Positions 26,567 to 34,985 of a stretch of DNA of 64,000 nt are shown piece by piece (the stretch's first letter is position 1; every line of letters starts with the position of its first letter). The position numbers were made by a program, and so were the translations under genes. Location: positions 62,001 to 126,000 of the forward strand of contig JAPJQL010000004.1 in NCBI GenBank assembly GCA_030825115.1, in the 5' to 3' direction. The notes under the pieces are model-generated. The model saw only the letters and a list, made by a program, of their open reading frames with translations. It was not told the DNA's origin and made no database searches. This DNA comes from Lachnospiraceae bacterium. GTDB lineage: Bacteria > Bacillota > Clostridia > Lachnospirales > Lachnospiraceae.

Positions 26567-26604
26567 AGCCATCTCCTGCATTTCCTTCGAGACGGCTTTT
26601 CCTC
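26567..26604 (-). terminator. Terminator after rpoZ
   Basis: On the minus strand AAAAGCCGTCTC pairs with GAGATGGCTTTT (one G-U), followed by a T run, 24 nt after the rpoZ stop. It separates the yicC-gmk-rpoZ transcript from rimO, although read-through is possible. Confidence 0.7.
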
Positions 26605-26627
26605 CTTTTGTTAAAATCATTTTCTCA

Positions 26628-26885
26628 TCAGATCTGGATGTCATCTTCCTTCAAATCGTCTTCGCTTACAATCTTTACTTTGCTCTCATAAAGCTCCTCG
26701 ATTGCTACGGACAATGGCTTCTTCCCGTTGTTCGGGATGGTTGCATCTTCGCCTGCGATGAGCTGTCTCGCCCTCTTGGAAGTCGCGATCACGATAGAAT
26801 AACGGCTCTGAACCACCGGCTGCTCGCCCGGTTCCACCTCGCTGTTTACTGCATTGATCAAGTCTGTGTATGACGGATGTAACAT
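26628..26885 (-). CDS. rpoZ: RNA polymerase omega subunit
   Basis: Small subunit that helps assemble the beta-prime subunit, 85 residues. The family core is seen in RYSIVIATSKRARQLIAG and the following KPLSVAIEEL. AAAGGAG lies 7 nt before the ATG. It follows gmk by 35 nt, the standard gmk-rpoZ order. The C-terminus is acidic (VSEDDLKEDDIQI). Confidence 0.95.
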   Translation of the reverse strand: MLHPSYTDLINAVNSEVEPGEQPVVQSRYSIVIATSKRARQLIAGEDATIPNNGKKPLSVAIEELYESKVKIVSEDDLKEDDIQI

Positions 26886-26920
26886 GGTAATCTCCTTTCA
26901 GGTGGCGCTTCAAACGCCTG

Positions 26921-27544
26921 TTATAATGTTTTTAATTCCTGCTTCATCTCATCGATGAACTCCAGGTTGTTCGCTGTCTTTTGGTGCTGGGACTGAATCA
27001 GCTCATGCATCTCGCGCACGCAGGTATCCAGGTCATCGTTGACCAGAAGATAATCGTACTGCTGCATGAAGTCTGCTTCCTCCACCGCCCGTTTCAAACG
27101 GTCCCGGATGACCTCGTCGGTCTCCGTCCCCCGCCCGCGCAGGCGCCGCTCCAGTTCTTTCGCATCCGGCGGCGTCACAAACAAAAGCAGGGTGTCGGGA
27201 AACTTCTCCTTGACCTTCAGCGCACCCTGGATCTCAATCTCCAGGATCACATCCCTGCCCGCCTCCATCTGCTCTTCCACATAGCTTCTGGGCGTTCCAT
27301 AATAATTGCCTACATAACAGGCATACTCTATCAGGGCCTCTTCCCTGATCATCCTCTCAAACTCTTCAGATGATACAAAGAAATATTCCCTGCCATGCTC
27401 CTCTCCTGTCCGGGGCTGTCTGGTCGTAGCGGAGATGGACAACGCATACTGCTCAGGATACGTTCCAAGGAGCGCTTTCATCAGCGTCCCCTTTCCCGCC
27501 CCGGAAAACCCGGATACAACGGCTAAAATTCCTTTTTTACCCAC
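26921..27544 (-). CDS. gmk: Guanylate kinase
   Basis: Phosphorylates GMP to GDP with ATP. I start it at the GTG at 27544 (MGKKGILAVVSGFSG, 207 residues): AGGAG lies 8 nt upstream and just after the yicC stop. The GTG at 27553 overlaps that site and so cannot be the start. P-loop GFSGAGKGTL, GMP-binding SATTRQPRTGEEHGREYFF and lid RGTETDEVIRDRL are present. The regulatory gene remA, often between yicC and gmk in spore formers, is absent. Confidence 0.95.
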   Translation of the reverse strand: MGKKGILAVVSGFSGAGKGTLMKALLGTYPEQYALSISATTRQPRTGEEHGREYFFVSSEEFERMIREEALIEYACYVGNYYGTPRSYVEEQMEAGRDVILEIEIQGALKVKEKFPDTLLLFVTPPDAKELERRLRGRGTETDEVIRDRLKRAVEEADFMQQYDYLLVNDDLDTCVREMHELIQSQHQKTANNLEFIDEMKQELKTL

Positions 27545-27558
27545 TTTGCTCACTCCTG

Positions 27559-28437
27559 TTACTCAATATTCTGAATCTGCTCTCTGACCTTTTCAATCTC
27601 GGTCTTTAAGATAATGGCCTTGTCTGAAATCTCCAAATCGTTTGCCTTAGAAAGGATGGTGTTGGCCTCCCGGTTCATCTCCTGGGCGATAAAATCCAGC
27701 TTCCTGCCCACACTCCCGCCGGCCATCAGTTCTTTTTTGGTGCTGTCGATATGGCTTCTCAGCCGTACCGTCTCCTCGTCTACGCAGATTTTATCCGCAA
27801 ATATCGTTACCTCTGTGACGATCCTGCTCTCGTCAACCGTGCTGTTTTCAAGCAGTTCCCTCACCTTTTCTTCCAGCCTTGCCCGGTATTCTGCGATCAC
27901 CCTCGGGGAGCGCTCCTCGATAAAGTCCACCAGCTCTGACATGTGGTCAAGCTTGCCCAGCAGGTCCTCCTTCAGCTTTTCGCCTTCCGCGATCCTGGAC
28001 TCCACGAACCGCTCTGCCGCATCGCCGACCACCATAGAGAGCTGTTTCCACAACTCCTCTTCGTCTTCCGGCACCTGCTCCATCGTCAGCACCTCCGGCA
28101 TCCGGGCCAGAGCCGATACTTTGATGTCGTTCGCAATGCCGAACTGCTCTTCCATCTTAGCAAAGTGGCTCATATACTCTGCGGCAAGGGAACCGTTGTA
28201 CTTCAGGCACATCTTATCTTCTGTGTAATCCTCATAGTTGATGAAGATATCCACCTTACCGCGCTGGATATAAGTTTTCAGCAAGCTGCGGATTCCCGCC
28301 TCAAAAAAGTTGAACTTCTTTGGCATCTTAATGCTCAGATCCAGATATCTGTGGTTTACTGCCTTCATCTCCACCGATATCTTGTTGTTTGCCGTGACGA
28401 TCTCACATCGTCCAAAACCGGTCATGCTTTTTATCAT
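27559..28437 (-). CDS. YicC family endoribonuclease-type protein
   Basis: From the ATG at 28437 the protein is 292 residues and begins with the family hallmark MIKSMTGFGRCE; the open frame to 28473 runs into the promoter and is rejected. The C-terminal DUF1732 ends QEMNREANTILSKANDLEISDKAI..., also diagnostic. Family members in other bacteria show endoribonuclease activity and bear on stationary-phase or stress survival; the exact role here is unknown. GGAG stands 12 nt upstream of the ATG, a long spacing. First gene of yicC-gmk-rpoZ. Confidence 0.92.
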   Translation of the reverse strand: MIKSMTGFGRCEIVTANNKISVEMKAVNHRYLDLSIKMPKKFNFFEAGIRSLLKTYIQRGKVDIFINYEDYTEDKMCLKYNGSLAAEYMSHFAKMEEQFGIANDIKVSALARMPEVLTMEQVPEDEEELWKQLSMVVGDAAERFVESRIAEGEKLKEDLLGKLDHMSELVDFIEERSPRVIAEYRARLEEKVRELLENSTVDESRIVTEVTIFADKICVDEETVRLRSHIDSTKKELMAGGSVGRKLDFIAQEMNREANTILSKANDLEISDKAIILKTEIEKVREQIQNIE

Positions 28438-28471
28438 CTGCCGTACTGCTCCTTTGCCATAGATAAATAAC

Positions 28472-28500
28472 ATTATAATTCATATGGAAATACAAGTCAA
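28472..28500 (-). promoter_or_regulatory. SigmaA promoter for yicC-gmk-rpoZ
   Basis: Minus-strand TTGACT, exact 17-nt spacer and perfect TATAAT, 35 nt upstream of yicC. It is the strongest promoter match in the window. Confidence 0.85.
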
Positions 28501-28514
28501 TTATTTATCGAATT

Positions 28515-28534
28515 TTTCGCATTGTTTCGCATTG
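28515..28534. repeat. Tandem 10-bp repeat between divergent promoters
   Basis: TTTCGCATTG occurs twice back to back (28515-28524 and 28525-28534). The second copy overlaps the -35 of the rqcH promoter and both lie upstream of the yicC promoter, so it could be a binding site for a dimeric regulator. Confidence 0.6.
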
Positions 28535-28560
28535 TAAATCTCCCGTAAATCCTGTATAAT
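28532..28560 (+). promoter_or_regulatory. SigmaA promoter for rqcH-dacF
   Basis: Plus-strand TTGTAA, 17-nt spacer and TATAAT, 49 nt upstream of rqcH. Confidence 0.75.
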
Positions 28561-28609
28561 CGAACTGCTGCCATTTCCGGCAGGATCAACAGATAAGGAG
28601 TAAACCCAT

Positions 28610-30349
28610 ATGGCATTTGACGGAATCGTAATAGCAAACCTTGTCCGTGATATGAAAGAAAAACTGGAAGGCGGGAAGATCAACAAGATTGCCCAGCCGG
28701 AAAAGGACGAGCTTTTGTTCACGGTAAAAAATAACCGGGAAACCCTGCGCCTGCTGGTATCCGCCAGCGCCAGCCTTCCCCTTGTATATTTCACGGATAC
28801 CAACAAACAAAGTCCGCTGACAGCCCCCAACTTCTGCATGCTTCTCCGCAAGCATATCGGAACCGGCAGGATCATCGAGATCAGCCAGCCGGGGCTCGAG
28901 CGCATCATCCAGATCAAGATTGAACATCTCGACGAGATGGGCGATCTGTGCCGGAAGCTTGTCATCGTGGAGCTGATGGGCAAACACAGCAATATCATCT
29001 TCTGCCGGGAAGACAAGACCATCCTGGACAGCATCAAACATATCTCAGCCCAGGTCAGCTCTGTCCGGGAGGTGCTGCCGGGCAGGCCGTATTTCATCCC
29101 CCGGACCGTAGAGAAGGCGGACCCGCTGTCCATCGATGAGGACACCTTTAAATCCCTGATCCACAGCACCCCCGCCCCCATCCAGAAAGCGCTGTATCTG
29201 AAGCTGACCGGCATCAGCCCTGTCATCGGAGAAGAACTCTGCCACCTGGCGTCCATCGACCCGGACCACTCGGCCAATGAACTGTCTGAGGCGGAACTGA
29301 TGCACCTCTACCGCACCTTTCATTATATGATGGAAGATGTGACAAGCGGCAGGTTCCAGCCTGTCATCATCTATCACAGAGGAATTCCCACCGAATTTTC
29401 CTCCATCCCGCTCACCTGCTTTGACGGCGGCGATTACGAAGCAAAACAGGTTGCCTCCATCAGTGAACTTTTAGAGTCCTACTATGCAGAAAAAAATGTC
29501 ATCACCCGCATCCGCCAAAAATCCGTGGACCTTCGAAAGATCGTCCAGACCGCCCTGGAGCGGAATTATAAAAAATACGACCTGCAGCTAAAACAATTGA
29601 AAGATACCGAAAAACGTGACAAATACAAAGTTTACGGGGAGCTTTTAAACACCTACGGATATGAACTGACCGGCGGGGAAAAGGAACTGAAATGCTTAAA
29701 CTACTACACCAATGAAGAGATCAGGATTCCCCTTGACCCACAGCTGAGCGCCCGGGAAAACTCCCAGAAAAATTTTGACAAATACAACAAGCTCAAACGT
29801 ACCTTTGAAGCCCTGACCGAACTGACAGAAGAAACCCACAGGGAGATTGAACACCTTGAGTCCATCAGCGCCGCCATGGACATCGCGCTGAAGGAAGAAG
29901 ATCTGGTCCAGATCAAGGAAGAGCTGATGGAATACGGCTACATCAAAAAAAGAAGCATGGGCAGCAAAAAACCCAGGATTACCAGCAGGCCGTTCCACTA
30001 TCTCTCCTCCGACGGTTTTCACATCTATGTAGGAAAGAATAACTACCAGAATGAAGAACTGACCTTCAAGGTGGCAAACGGCAATGACTGGTGGTTCCAT
30101 GCCAAAGGCATACCCGGTTCCCACGTGATCGTCAAGACTGAAGGAAAAGAACTCCCCGACCGCACCTTTGAAGAAGCCGGGGCGCTGGCCGCCTACTATT
30201 CGAAAGGACGTGGAAATGAAAAAGTGGAAATAGACTATATCCAGCGCAAGCATGTGAAAAAAGCGGCGGGCGGAGCGCCGGGGTTTGTGATCTACCATAC
30301 AAACTACTCGCTGATGGCTGTGCCGGAGATTTTAGTACAAGAAGTTTAA
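28610..30349 (+). CDS. rqcH: Rqc2/RqcH ribosome-quality-control protein (NFACT family)
   Basis: RqcH binds stalled 50S subunits carrying peptidyl-tRNA and adds C-terminal alanine tails that target the peptide for degradation. The 579-residue protein has the NFACT-N domain (start MAFDGIVIANLVRDM), a central coiled coil (about 270-430) and a C-terminal NFACT-R domain with WWFHAKGIPGSHVIVK near 495. Older annotation calls the family fibronectin-binding, but the domain build is that of RqcH. AAGGAG stands upstream. Divergent from yicC. Confidence 0.93.
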   Translation: MAFDGIVIANLVRDMKEKLEGGKINKIAQPEKDELLFTVKNNRETLRLLVSASASLPLVYFTDTNKQSPLTAPNFCMLLRKHIGTGRIIEISQPGLERIIQIKIEHLDEMGDLCRKLVIVELMGKHSNIIFCREDKTILDSIKHISAQVSSVREVLPGRPYFIPRTVEKADPLSIDEDTFKSLIHSTPAPIQKALYLKLTGISPVIGEELCHLASIDPDHSANELSEAELMHLYRTFHYMMEDVTSGRFQPVIIYHRGIPTEFSSIPLTCFDGGDYEAKQVASISELLESYYAEKNVITRIRQKSVDLRKIVQTALERNYKKYDLQLKQLKDTEKRDKYKVYGELLNTYGYELTGGEKELKCLNYYTNEEIRIPLDPQLSARENSQKNFDKYNKLKRTFEALTELTEETHREIEHLESISAAMDIALKEEDLVQIKEELMEYGYIKKRSMGSKKPRITSRPFHYLSSDGFHIYVGKNNYQNEELTFKVANGNDWWFHAKGIPGSHVIVKTEGKELPDRTFEEAGALAAYYSKGRGNEKVEIDYIQRKHVKKAAGGAPGFVIYHTNYSLMAVPEILVQEV

Positions 30350-30368
30350 AAAATAGGAGAAAATACTC

Positions 30369-31889
30369 ATGCGCCACTTGACACATAAAATAATCGCATT
30401 TGTAACCACCGCCGTTTTGCTCACTCAGGCCGTCACCTTAACCGCCTTTGCCAGGCCGGACTGGCCTTCCGATACGGGTATCATGGCAGAAGCTGGCATC
30501 ATCATGGATATGGATTCCAAAACCGTGCTGTTTGGGCAGAATATCCATGTGCCATACCCGCCCGCCAGTATCACCAAACTTCTTACCGCCCTTGTCGTGA
30601 CAGAAAACTGCGAGATGGACGAAGTCGTCACCTACTCCCACGATGCCATCTTTAACGTGGAATCCGGCAGCGGCAACAAGCTGGAGCTGGAAGACGGGGA
30701 CACCCTTTCCGTGGAAGACAGCCTCTATGCCATGCTTCTCATCTCCGACAACCCGTCTGCCAACGCCCTGGCCGAACATACAGCAGGAAGCCGGGATGCC
30801 TTTGCCGAAATGATGAATGAAAAGCTGACAGAGCTCGGCTGCAGGGAAAGCCATTTTATGAATCCCTCCGGTCTCAACGACGACAATCAGTACGTGAGCG
30901 CTTACGATATGGCGCTGATCGCCATTGCTGCCTTCCAGAATGAAAAAGTACTCGAGATTGCCTCCTCAAGAAGCCACTTCATCCCTGCCACAGCCAAACG
31001 GCCGGACGGCTCCAATATCAAAATGGAACACCGCCTGCTGACGGCCGATGACACAACCAGCCAGTATTACCTGGAAGGGGCGGTCGCCGGAAAGACCGGA
31101 TTCACATCCAAAGCTGGCAACACCCTTGTCACATATGCACAGCGGGATGGGCGCAATCTTGTCTCGGTGATATTGAAAGGCACGCAGCCCCAGTACTACA
31201 TGGATGCAAAGACGATTATGAATTTTGGTTTCTCTTCTTTTAAAAACAAGAGGGTAAGCGACAGTGAAACCTTTCTTTCGGAACAGGACCGGCTGGAAGC
31301 AAACGGCGCTGTGTTTCCGGTATCAGAGCTCACGCTGGACCAGCAGGCAGTTATCACGTTACCAGCCACCGCAGAATTTTCCGACGCAGAGCGGACTCTG
31401 CTGACCGATTTGCCGGACGGACATCCTGAAGATGCCGCCGCCATGCTCCAGTACACTTACAACGGCAGGAACATCGGTACAGCCTATCTCTATGCAGAAA
31501 GCCTGAAATCCGCCCCCGCTTCCTCAGACCATGCCGCCGGAGCCGAAAATCCATCGGAATCCGACGCTGCCGGACAGGCGGAGCCCCAGTCAACCGATGA
31601 CAATCCGGCCGAAAAGGAAACCCATCTGCCCTCAGACCGGCCCGAAAAGGGCATAAACTGGATTGCCGCCGTCTCCATATTCTCTGTCCTGGCTTTGATT
31701 GCAGGAGCCGCTGTCCTGTTTCAGTACAGACAGCGCAAGGAGCAGGAAGCCCTGGCCCGCAGAAAAGAACGCCGCCGCCAGAGGCTGATGGAGAGCGGGG
31801 TCAGCGAGGAAGAATTTGAGGTCCTGCTGCAGAAACGGATGCAAAGTGCTTCCGCCCACCCTGGCAAAAAAGACCGCAAACATCTATAA
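30369..31889 (+). CDS. D-alanyl-D-alanine carboxypeptidase (serine type, DacF-like)
   Basis: Trims the terminal D-Ala of pentapeptide stems, limiting peptidoglycan cross-linking. The 506-residue protein has a signal peptide (about 1-28, cut near FARP), a penicillin-binding fold with SITK (active-site Ser near 60), SAN near 133 and KTG near 237, then a Ser/Glu/Pro-rich linker and a C-terminal transmembrane anchor near 425-445 followed by a 60-residue basic tail. That C-terminal TM plus cytosolic tail is longer than in classic DacA/DacF. It is 19 nt after rqcH and probably shares its promoter; a terminator follows. Confidence 0.9.
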   Translation: MRHLTHKIIAFVTTAVLLTQAVTLTAFARPDWPSDTGIMAEAGIIMDMDSKTVLFGQNIHVPYPPASITKLLTALVVTENCEMDEVVTYSHDAIFNVESGSGNKLELEDGDTLSVEDSLYAMLLISDNPSANALAEHTAGSRDAFAEMMNEKLTELGCRESHFMNPSGLNDDNQYVSAYDMALIAIAAFQNEKVLEIASSRSHFIPATAKRPDGSNIKMEHRLLTADDTTSQYYLEGAVAGKTGFTSKAGNTLVTYAQRDGRNLVSVILKGTQPQYYMDAKTIMNFGFSSFKNKRVSDSETFLSEQDRLEANGAVFPVSELTLDQQAVITLPATAEFSDAERTLLTDLPDGHPEDAAAMLQYTYNGRNIGTAYLYAESLKSAPASSDHAAGAENPSESDAAGQAEPQSTDDNPAEKETHLPSDRPEKGINWIAAVSIFSVLALIAGAAVLFQYRQRKEQEALARRKERRRQRLMESGVSEEEFEVLLQKRMQSASAHPGKKDRKHL

Positions 31890-31897
31890 ATTATATC

Positions 31898-31951
31898 AAA
31901 AAAAGCAGATTCTCATCCGCATATCGCTATGCTTTGAGAATCTGCTTTTTT
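31898..31951. terminator. Bidirectional terminator between dacF and serS
   Basis: A 17-bp perfect stem (AAAAAAGCAGATTCTCA with TGAGAATCTGCTTTTTT) with a 19-nt loop has T tracts on both strands, so it can end dacF and the convergent serS. Confidence 0.93.
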
Positions 31952-31967
31952 ATCTAAAAATCTTCTG

Positions 31968-33254
31968 TTATTTTTTCGGAACCATCGCTTCCATGCCACC
32001 CATATAAGGTCTCAAGACTTCCGGAATCCGCACCGTGCCGTCTTCCTGCAGGTTGTTCTCCAAAAATGCGATCAGCATACGCGGAGGAGCCACAACCGTA
32101 TTGTTCAGGGTATGGGCAAAATACTTGCCATCCCCGCCGTCCACGCGAATCTTCAGACGGCGCGCCTGTGCATCTCCCAGATTGGAGCAGGAACCCACTT
32201 CAAAGTATTTCTTCTGGCGCGGAGACCAAGCCTCCACATCGCAGGATTTCACTTTCAAATCGGCCAAATCGCCGGAACAGCACTCTAAGGTACGTACCGG
32301 AATATCCAGAGAACGGAACAGATCTACCGTATTCTGCCACAGCTTATCATACCATAACGGAGATTCCTCCGGCTTGCAGACAACGATCATCTCCTGCTTT
32401 TCAAACTGATGAATCCGGTATACGCCGCGCTCCTCAATGCCATGAGCACCTTTCTCCTTACGGAAACACGGAGAATAGCTGGTGAGCGTCTTTGGCAGCT
32501 CGCTCTCCGGGGTAATCGTATCGATAAACTTGCCAATCATGGAATGCTCGCTGGTACCGATCAGGTAAAGATCCTCTCCCTCGATCTTGTACATCATCGC
32601 ATCCATCTCGGCAAAAGACATCACGCCGGTAACCACGTTGCTGCGGATCATAAACGGCGGCACACAGTAAGTAAAACCGCGGTCGATCATGAAATCACGT
32701 GCATAGGAAATCACCGCCGAATGAAGCCTTGCGACGTCCCCCATCAGGTAATAAAATCCGTTGCCTGCCACCTTGCCTGCCGCGTCCAGGTCGATGCCGT
32801 CAAAACGCTTCATGATATCGGTATGGTACGGGATCTCGAACTCCGGCACAACCGGGTCACCGTACTTCTGGATCTCCACATTCTCACTGTCATCCTTGCC
32901 GATCGGAACGCTGGGATCAATGATGTTTGGAATCGTCATCATGATCTTCATCACCCTCTCATCCAGATCGGACTCTATGGCCTCTAACTCAGCCAAACGC
33001 TCGGAGTTGGCGGTAACCTGCGCCTTGACAGCCTCAGCCTCTTCCTTCTTTCCCTGTGCCATCAGCTGGCCAATCTGTTTGGACAGCTTGTTGCGGGCCG
33101 CACGAAGGCTGTCTCCCTCTGCCTTTGCGGCGCGGTTCTGTGCGTCCAGCTCGATGACTTCATCTACCAGCGGAAGCTTTGCATCCTGGAATTTATTCTT
33201 GATATTCTGTTTCACAATATCCGGATTTTCTCTGACAAATCTTAAGTCTAACAT
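31968..33254 (-). CDS. serS: Seryl-tRNA synthetase
   Basis: Charges tRNA-Ser. The 428-residue protein has the N-terminal two-helix tRNA-binding arm (about 30-100) and class II catalytic core: motif 2 CFRKEKGAHGIEERGVYRIHQFEKQE and motif 3 near the C-terminus (GVDGGDGKYFAHTLNNTVVAPPRMLIAFLEN). GGAGG lies 5 nt upstream of the ATG. Its short leader lacks T-box hallmarks, unlike many clostridial serS genes. Confidence 0.97.
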   Translation of the reverse strand: MLDLRFVRENPDIVKQNIKNKFQDAKLPLVDEVIELDAQNRAAKAEGDSLRAARNKLSKQIGQLMAQGKKEEAEAVKAQVTANSERLAELEAIESDLDERVMKIMMTIPNIIDPSVPIGKDDSENVEIQKYGDPVVPEFEIPYHTDIMKRFDGIDLDAAGKVAGNGFYYLMGDVARLHSAVISYARDFMIDRGFTYCVPPFMIRSNVVTGVMSFAEMDAMMYKIEGEDLYLIGTSEHSMIGKFIDTITPESELPKTLTSYSPCFRKEKGAHGIEERGVYRIHQFEKQEMIVVCKPEESPLWYDKLWQNTVDLFRSLDIPVRTLECCSGDLADLKVKSCDVEAWSPRQKKYFEVGSCSNLGDAQARRLKIRVDGGDGKYFAHTLNNTVVAPPRMLIAFLENNLQEDGTVRIPEVLRPYMGGMEAMVPKK

Positions 33255-33292
33255 AATTTCCTCCTGTTTGCGTCATTCCCAAAACGCAAAAA

Positions 33293-33338
33293 TGTAGTAT
33301 AATTAGGAATGTTATAATTATTTCCAGATTATACTACA
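33293..33338 (-). terminator. Hairpin terminator after the ECF S component
   Basis: TGTAGTATAAT (33293-33303) and its exact complement (33328-33338) flank a 24-nt loop; on the minus strand a T5 tract follows. It ends the transcript of the gene at 33363, 24 nt upstream. The plus strand also shows TTTTTT after the arm. Confidence 0.75.
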
Positions 33339-33362
33339 TTTTTTCAATAAATAAAAGGGTTT

Positions 33363-33959
33363 TTAGGATATTTTGAGGAACAGGCCCGCTTTCTTAAGCG
33401 CAGGGCGGACCGCCATGTATACAGCGATCACAACGATCGTTCCCGCAACCGCATTGATAAATGTCACTCCTGCCGCCCATGTGGACATGATCTTCGCCGC
33501 ATCAGACTGGACGCCCAGGACATAATTCTTATAGAAATATCCGACGATCGGGTCCATCACCACATTAAAGCCAAGCGCTGCAACCGAGGCGATCAGGGTC
33601 CATTTAAAGACATATTTTGTGTCGTGATCCTCCGTGATCCGGGCAACCTTGTGGGCGATCAGACCTGCGATCAGACCGATGCACAACTTCAGGATAAAGG
33701 TCTTTGGCGCGCTTGTGATATAGACCGGGTCCAGCAGATCTGCAATCGTCATTCCCAGAGACCCCGCCAGACCTCCATAGACACCCCCCAGCAGCAGAGC
33801 CGCCAGCACACAGAACGCGTTTCCAATATGTAAGGCTACATAATCTCCCCCGAAAGTCGGAATCGGAATCTTTAAAAAGGTAAACGCCACATAGCACAAT
33901 GCCGCCATCAGCGCAGTCAGTACCAGTTTGTAAGCTTTGTTGTCATTCAGGTTTTTCAT
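33363..33959 (-). CDS. ECF transporter S component, substrate unknown
   Basis: Substrate-specific membrane subunit of an energy-coupling-factor importer. From the ATG at 33959 (GGGGAG upstream) it is 198 residues with about six membrane segments. The family pattern is the ALMAALCYVAF start and LHIGNAFCVLAALLLG with GLAGSLGMTIADL, as in vitamin S components. No EcfA/EcfT genes are in the window, so it must share a module encoded elsewhere. I see no riboswitch upstream that would name the ligand. Its neighbour thiN (34329) could suggest a thiamine-related substrate but that is only proximity. Confidence 0.85.
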   Translation of the reverse strand: MKNLNDNKAYKLVLTALMAALCYVAFTFLKIPIPTFGGDYVALHIGNAFCVLAALLLGGVYGGLAGSLGMTIADLLDPVYITSAPKTFILKLCIGLIAGLIAHKVARITEDHDTKYVFKWTLIASVAALGFNVVMDPIVGYFYKNYVLGVQSDAAKIMSTWAAGVTFINAVAGTIVVIAVYMAVRPALKKAGLFLKIS

Positions 33960-33992
33960 AATCTCGTCTCCCCTTTGTTCTTTGTTTTCCAT

Positions 33993-34328
33993 ATCATAGC
34001 ACGGGAGTGGAGTGTTATAAATATCCAGTTTGTTTGTTTTTGACCAGTCCAGTTTGTTGCTTGGGGGAATGGTGGGGAAGGTGGCGAGAGTACGCCCGGA
34101 AGGGAATGGTGGGGCCAGAGGCAGTCTGCTCCGAGTTACGGGTCTAAGCAGGTCTAAGCATTTCTCCGCGCCCTAAAAGCGCAGAAAACGGCTGTCAAAC
34201 TCGCCTTCGGCTCAGACAGTGACAGCCGTTCTCTGCAACGGTCACTCCGAAACACCAAGTCCTGCTAAGACCCTCCACAAGTCACAGCCCGCCCCCAGCG
34301 CCCCTCACGGACGGACCTTCAGCCAACT
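33993..34328. other. 336-nt intergenic region with nested inverted repeats
   Basis: This gap has no credible coding frame. It holds the nested palindromic element at 34140-34273 and no clear promoter or terminator I would defend. The flanks are GC-rich on the left (GGTGGGG... near 34070-34125) and right. Confidence 0.8.
34140..34273. repeat. Nested inverted-repeat element, possible structured RNA or mobile remnant
   Basis: Outer arms GGGTCTAAGCAGG (34140-34152) and CCTGCTAAGACCC (34261-34273) match at 12 of 13 positions. Inner arms GCAGAAAACGGCTGTCA (34181-34197) and TGACAGCCGTTCTCTGC (34220-34236) match at 16 of 17. The inner loop contains GCCTTCGGC, a short stem with a UUCG-type loop. GGTCTAAGCA is also tandemly repeated at 34141-34160. 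No transcript direction is clear. Confidence 0.7.
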
Positions 34329-34985
34329 CTAATCATGCGACTCCACACAAATCAGCACCCCATCCTCAAACCGCAGCTCTGCCCGGTCCTCCACAACTTC
34401 ATTGCTGATGCACAGCCCGACTTCCTCCCCTCTGCGGATCGTTTTCTCCGTAAGGGGATATTTAAACCCGCGCAGGGTGATCCCACGGACTTCTTCCGTA
34501 TAGGGCAGAAAAGAGATATATTTCCCCCACTGGCGTCCCTGGTAAAATGTCTTTCCTTCATCCAGCAGATACAGCTTGTTCTGGCCGTCTATGATGGAAG
34601 CCATGATGCCCCGCTGCATACAGTCGTACAGCGCGTGGATATTGCCGATCAAGTGGTCCAGCCGTCCCCCGGTAGCGCCCAGAAATACAATCTCTTCGCA
34701 GCGCAGCGCCACGGCGCAGCTTCTCGCCAGCTCCGTATCCGTCTCATCCTTTTCCGGCTTGTGGACCTCCCACACGATATGGGGCATTTTTTTATACTTT
34801 TCCATCAGAGCCTCATCTGCCGTATCAAAATCCCCGACCACATAATCAGGAACCAGGCCCAGGGCGTCTGTCACCGCCAGACCGGCATCCACGGCGATGA
34901 TCTTGTCAAAATCATTCTCATCTAAAAAAGACCGGGCGAAAGCCAGATCCAGCTTTCCCCCTGTCACGATCAATCCTTTTCTCAT
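34329..34985 (-). CDS. thiN: Thiamine diphosphokinase
   Basis: Converts thiamine plus ATP to thiamine diphosphate. The 218-residue protein begins MRKGLIVTGGKLD with the family pattern VDAGLAVTDALGLVPDYVVGDFDT (about 35-58) and GATGGRLDHLIGN near 102. It overlaps the rpe stop by 4 nt (ATGA). It is the last gene of the priA operon, as in Bacillus. Confidence 0.95.
   Translation of the reverse strand: MRKGLIVTGGKLDLAFARSFLDENDFDKIIAVDAGLAVTDALGLVPDYVVGDFDTADEALMEKYKKMPHIVWEVHKPEKDETDTELARSCAVALRCEEIVFLGATGGRLDHLIGNIHALYDCMQRGIMASIIDGQNKLYLLDEGKTFYQGRQWGKYISFLPYTEEVRGITLRGFKYPLTEKTIRRGEEVGLCISNEVVEDRAELRFEDGVLICVESHD

Noticed and set aside
33255..33362. Possible T-box leader for serS
   Set aside because: The leader is only about 100 nt and lacks the GTGGNACCGCG motif; the inverted repeat there fits a terminator of the preceding gene.
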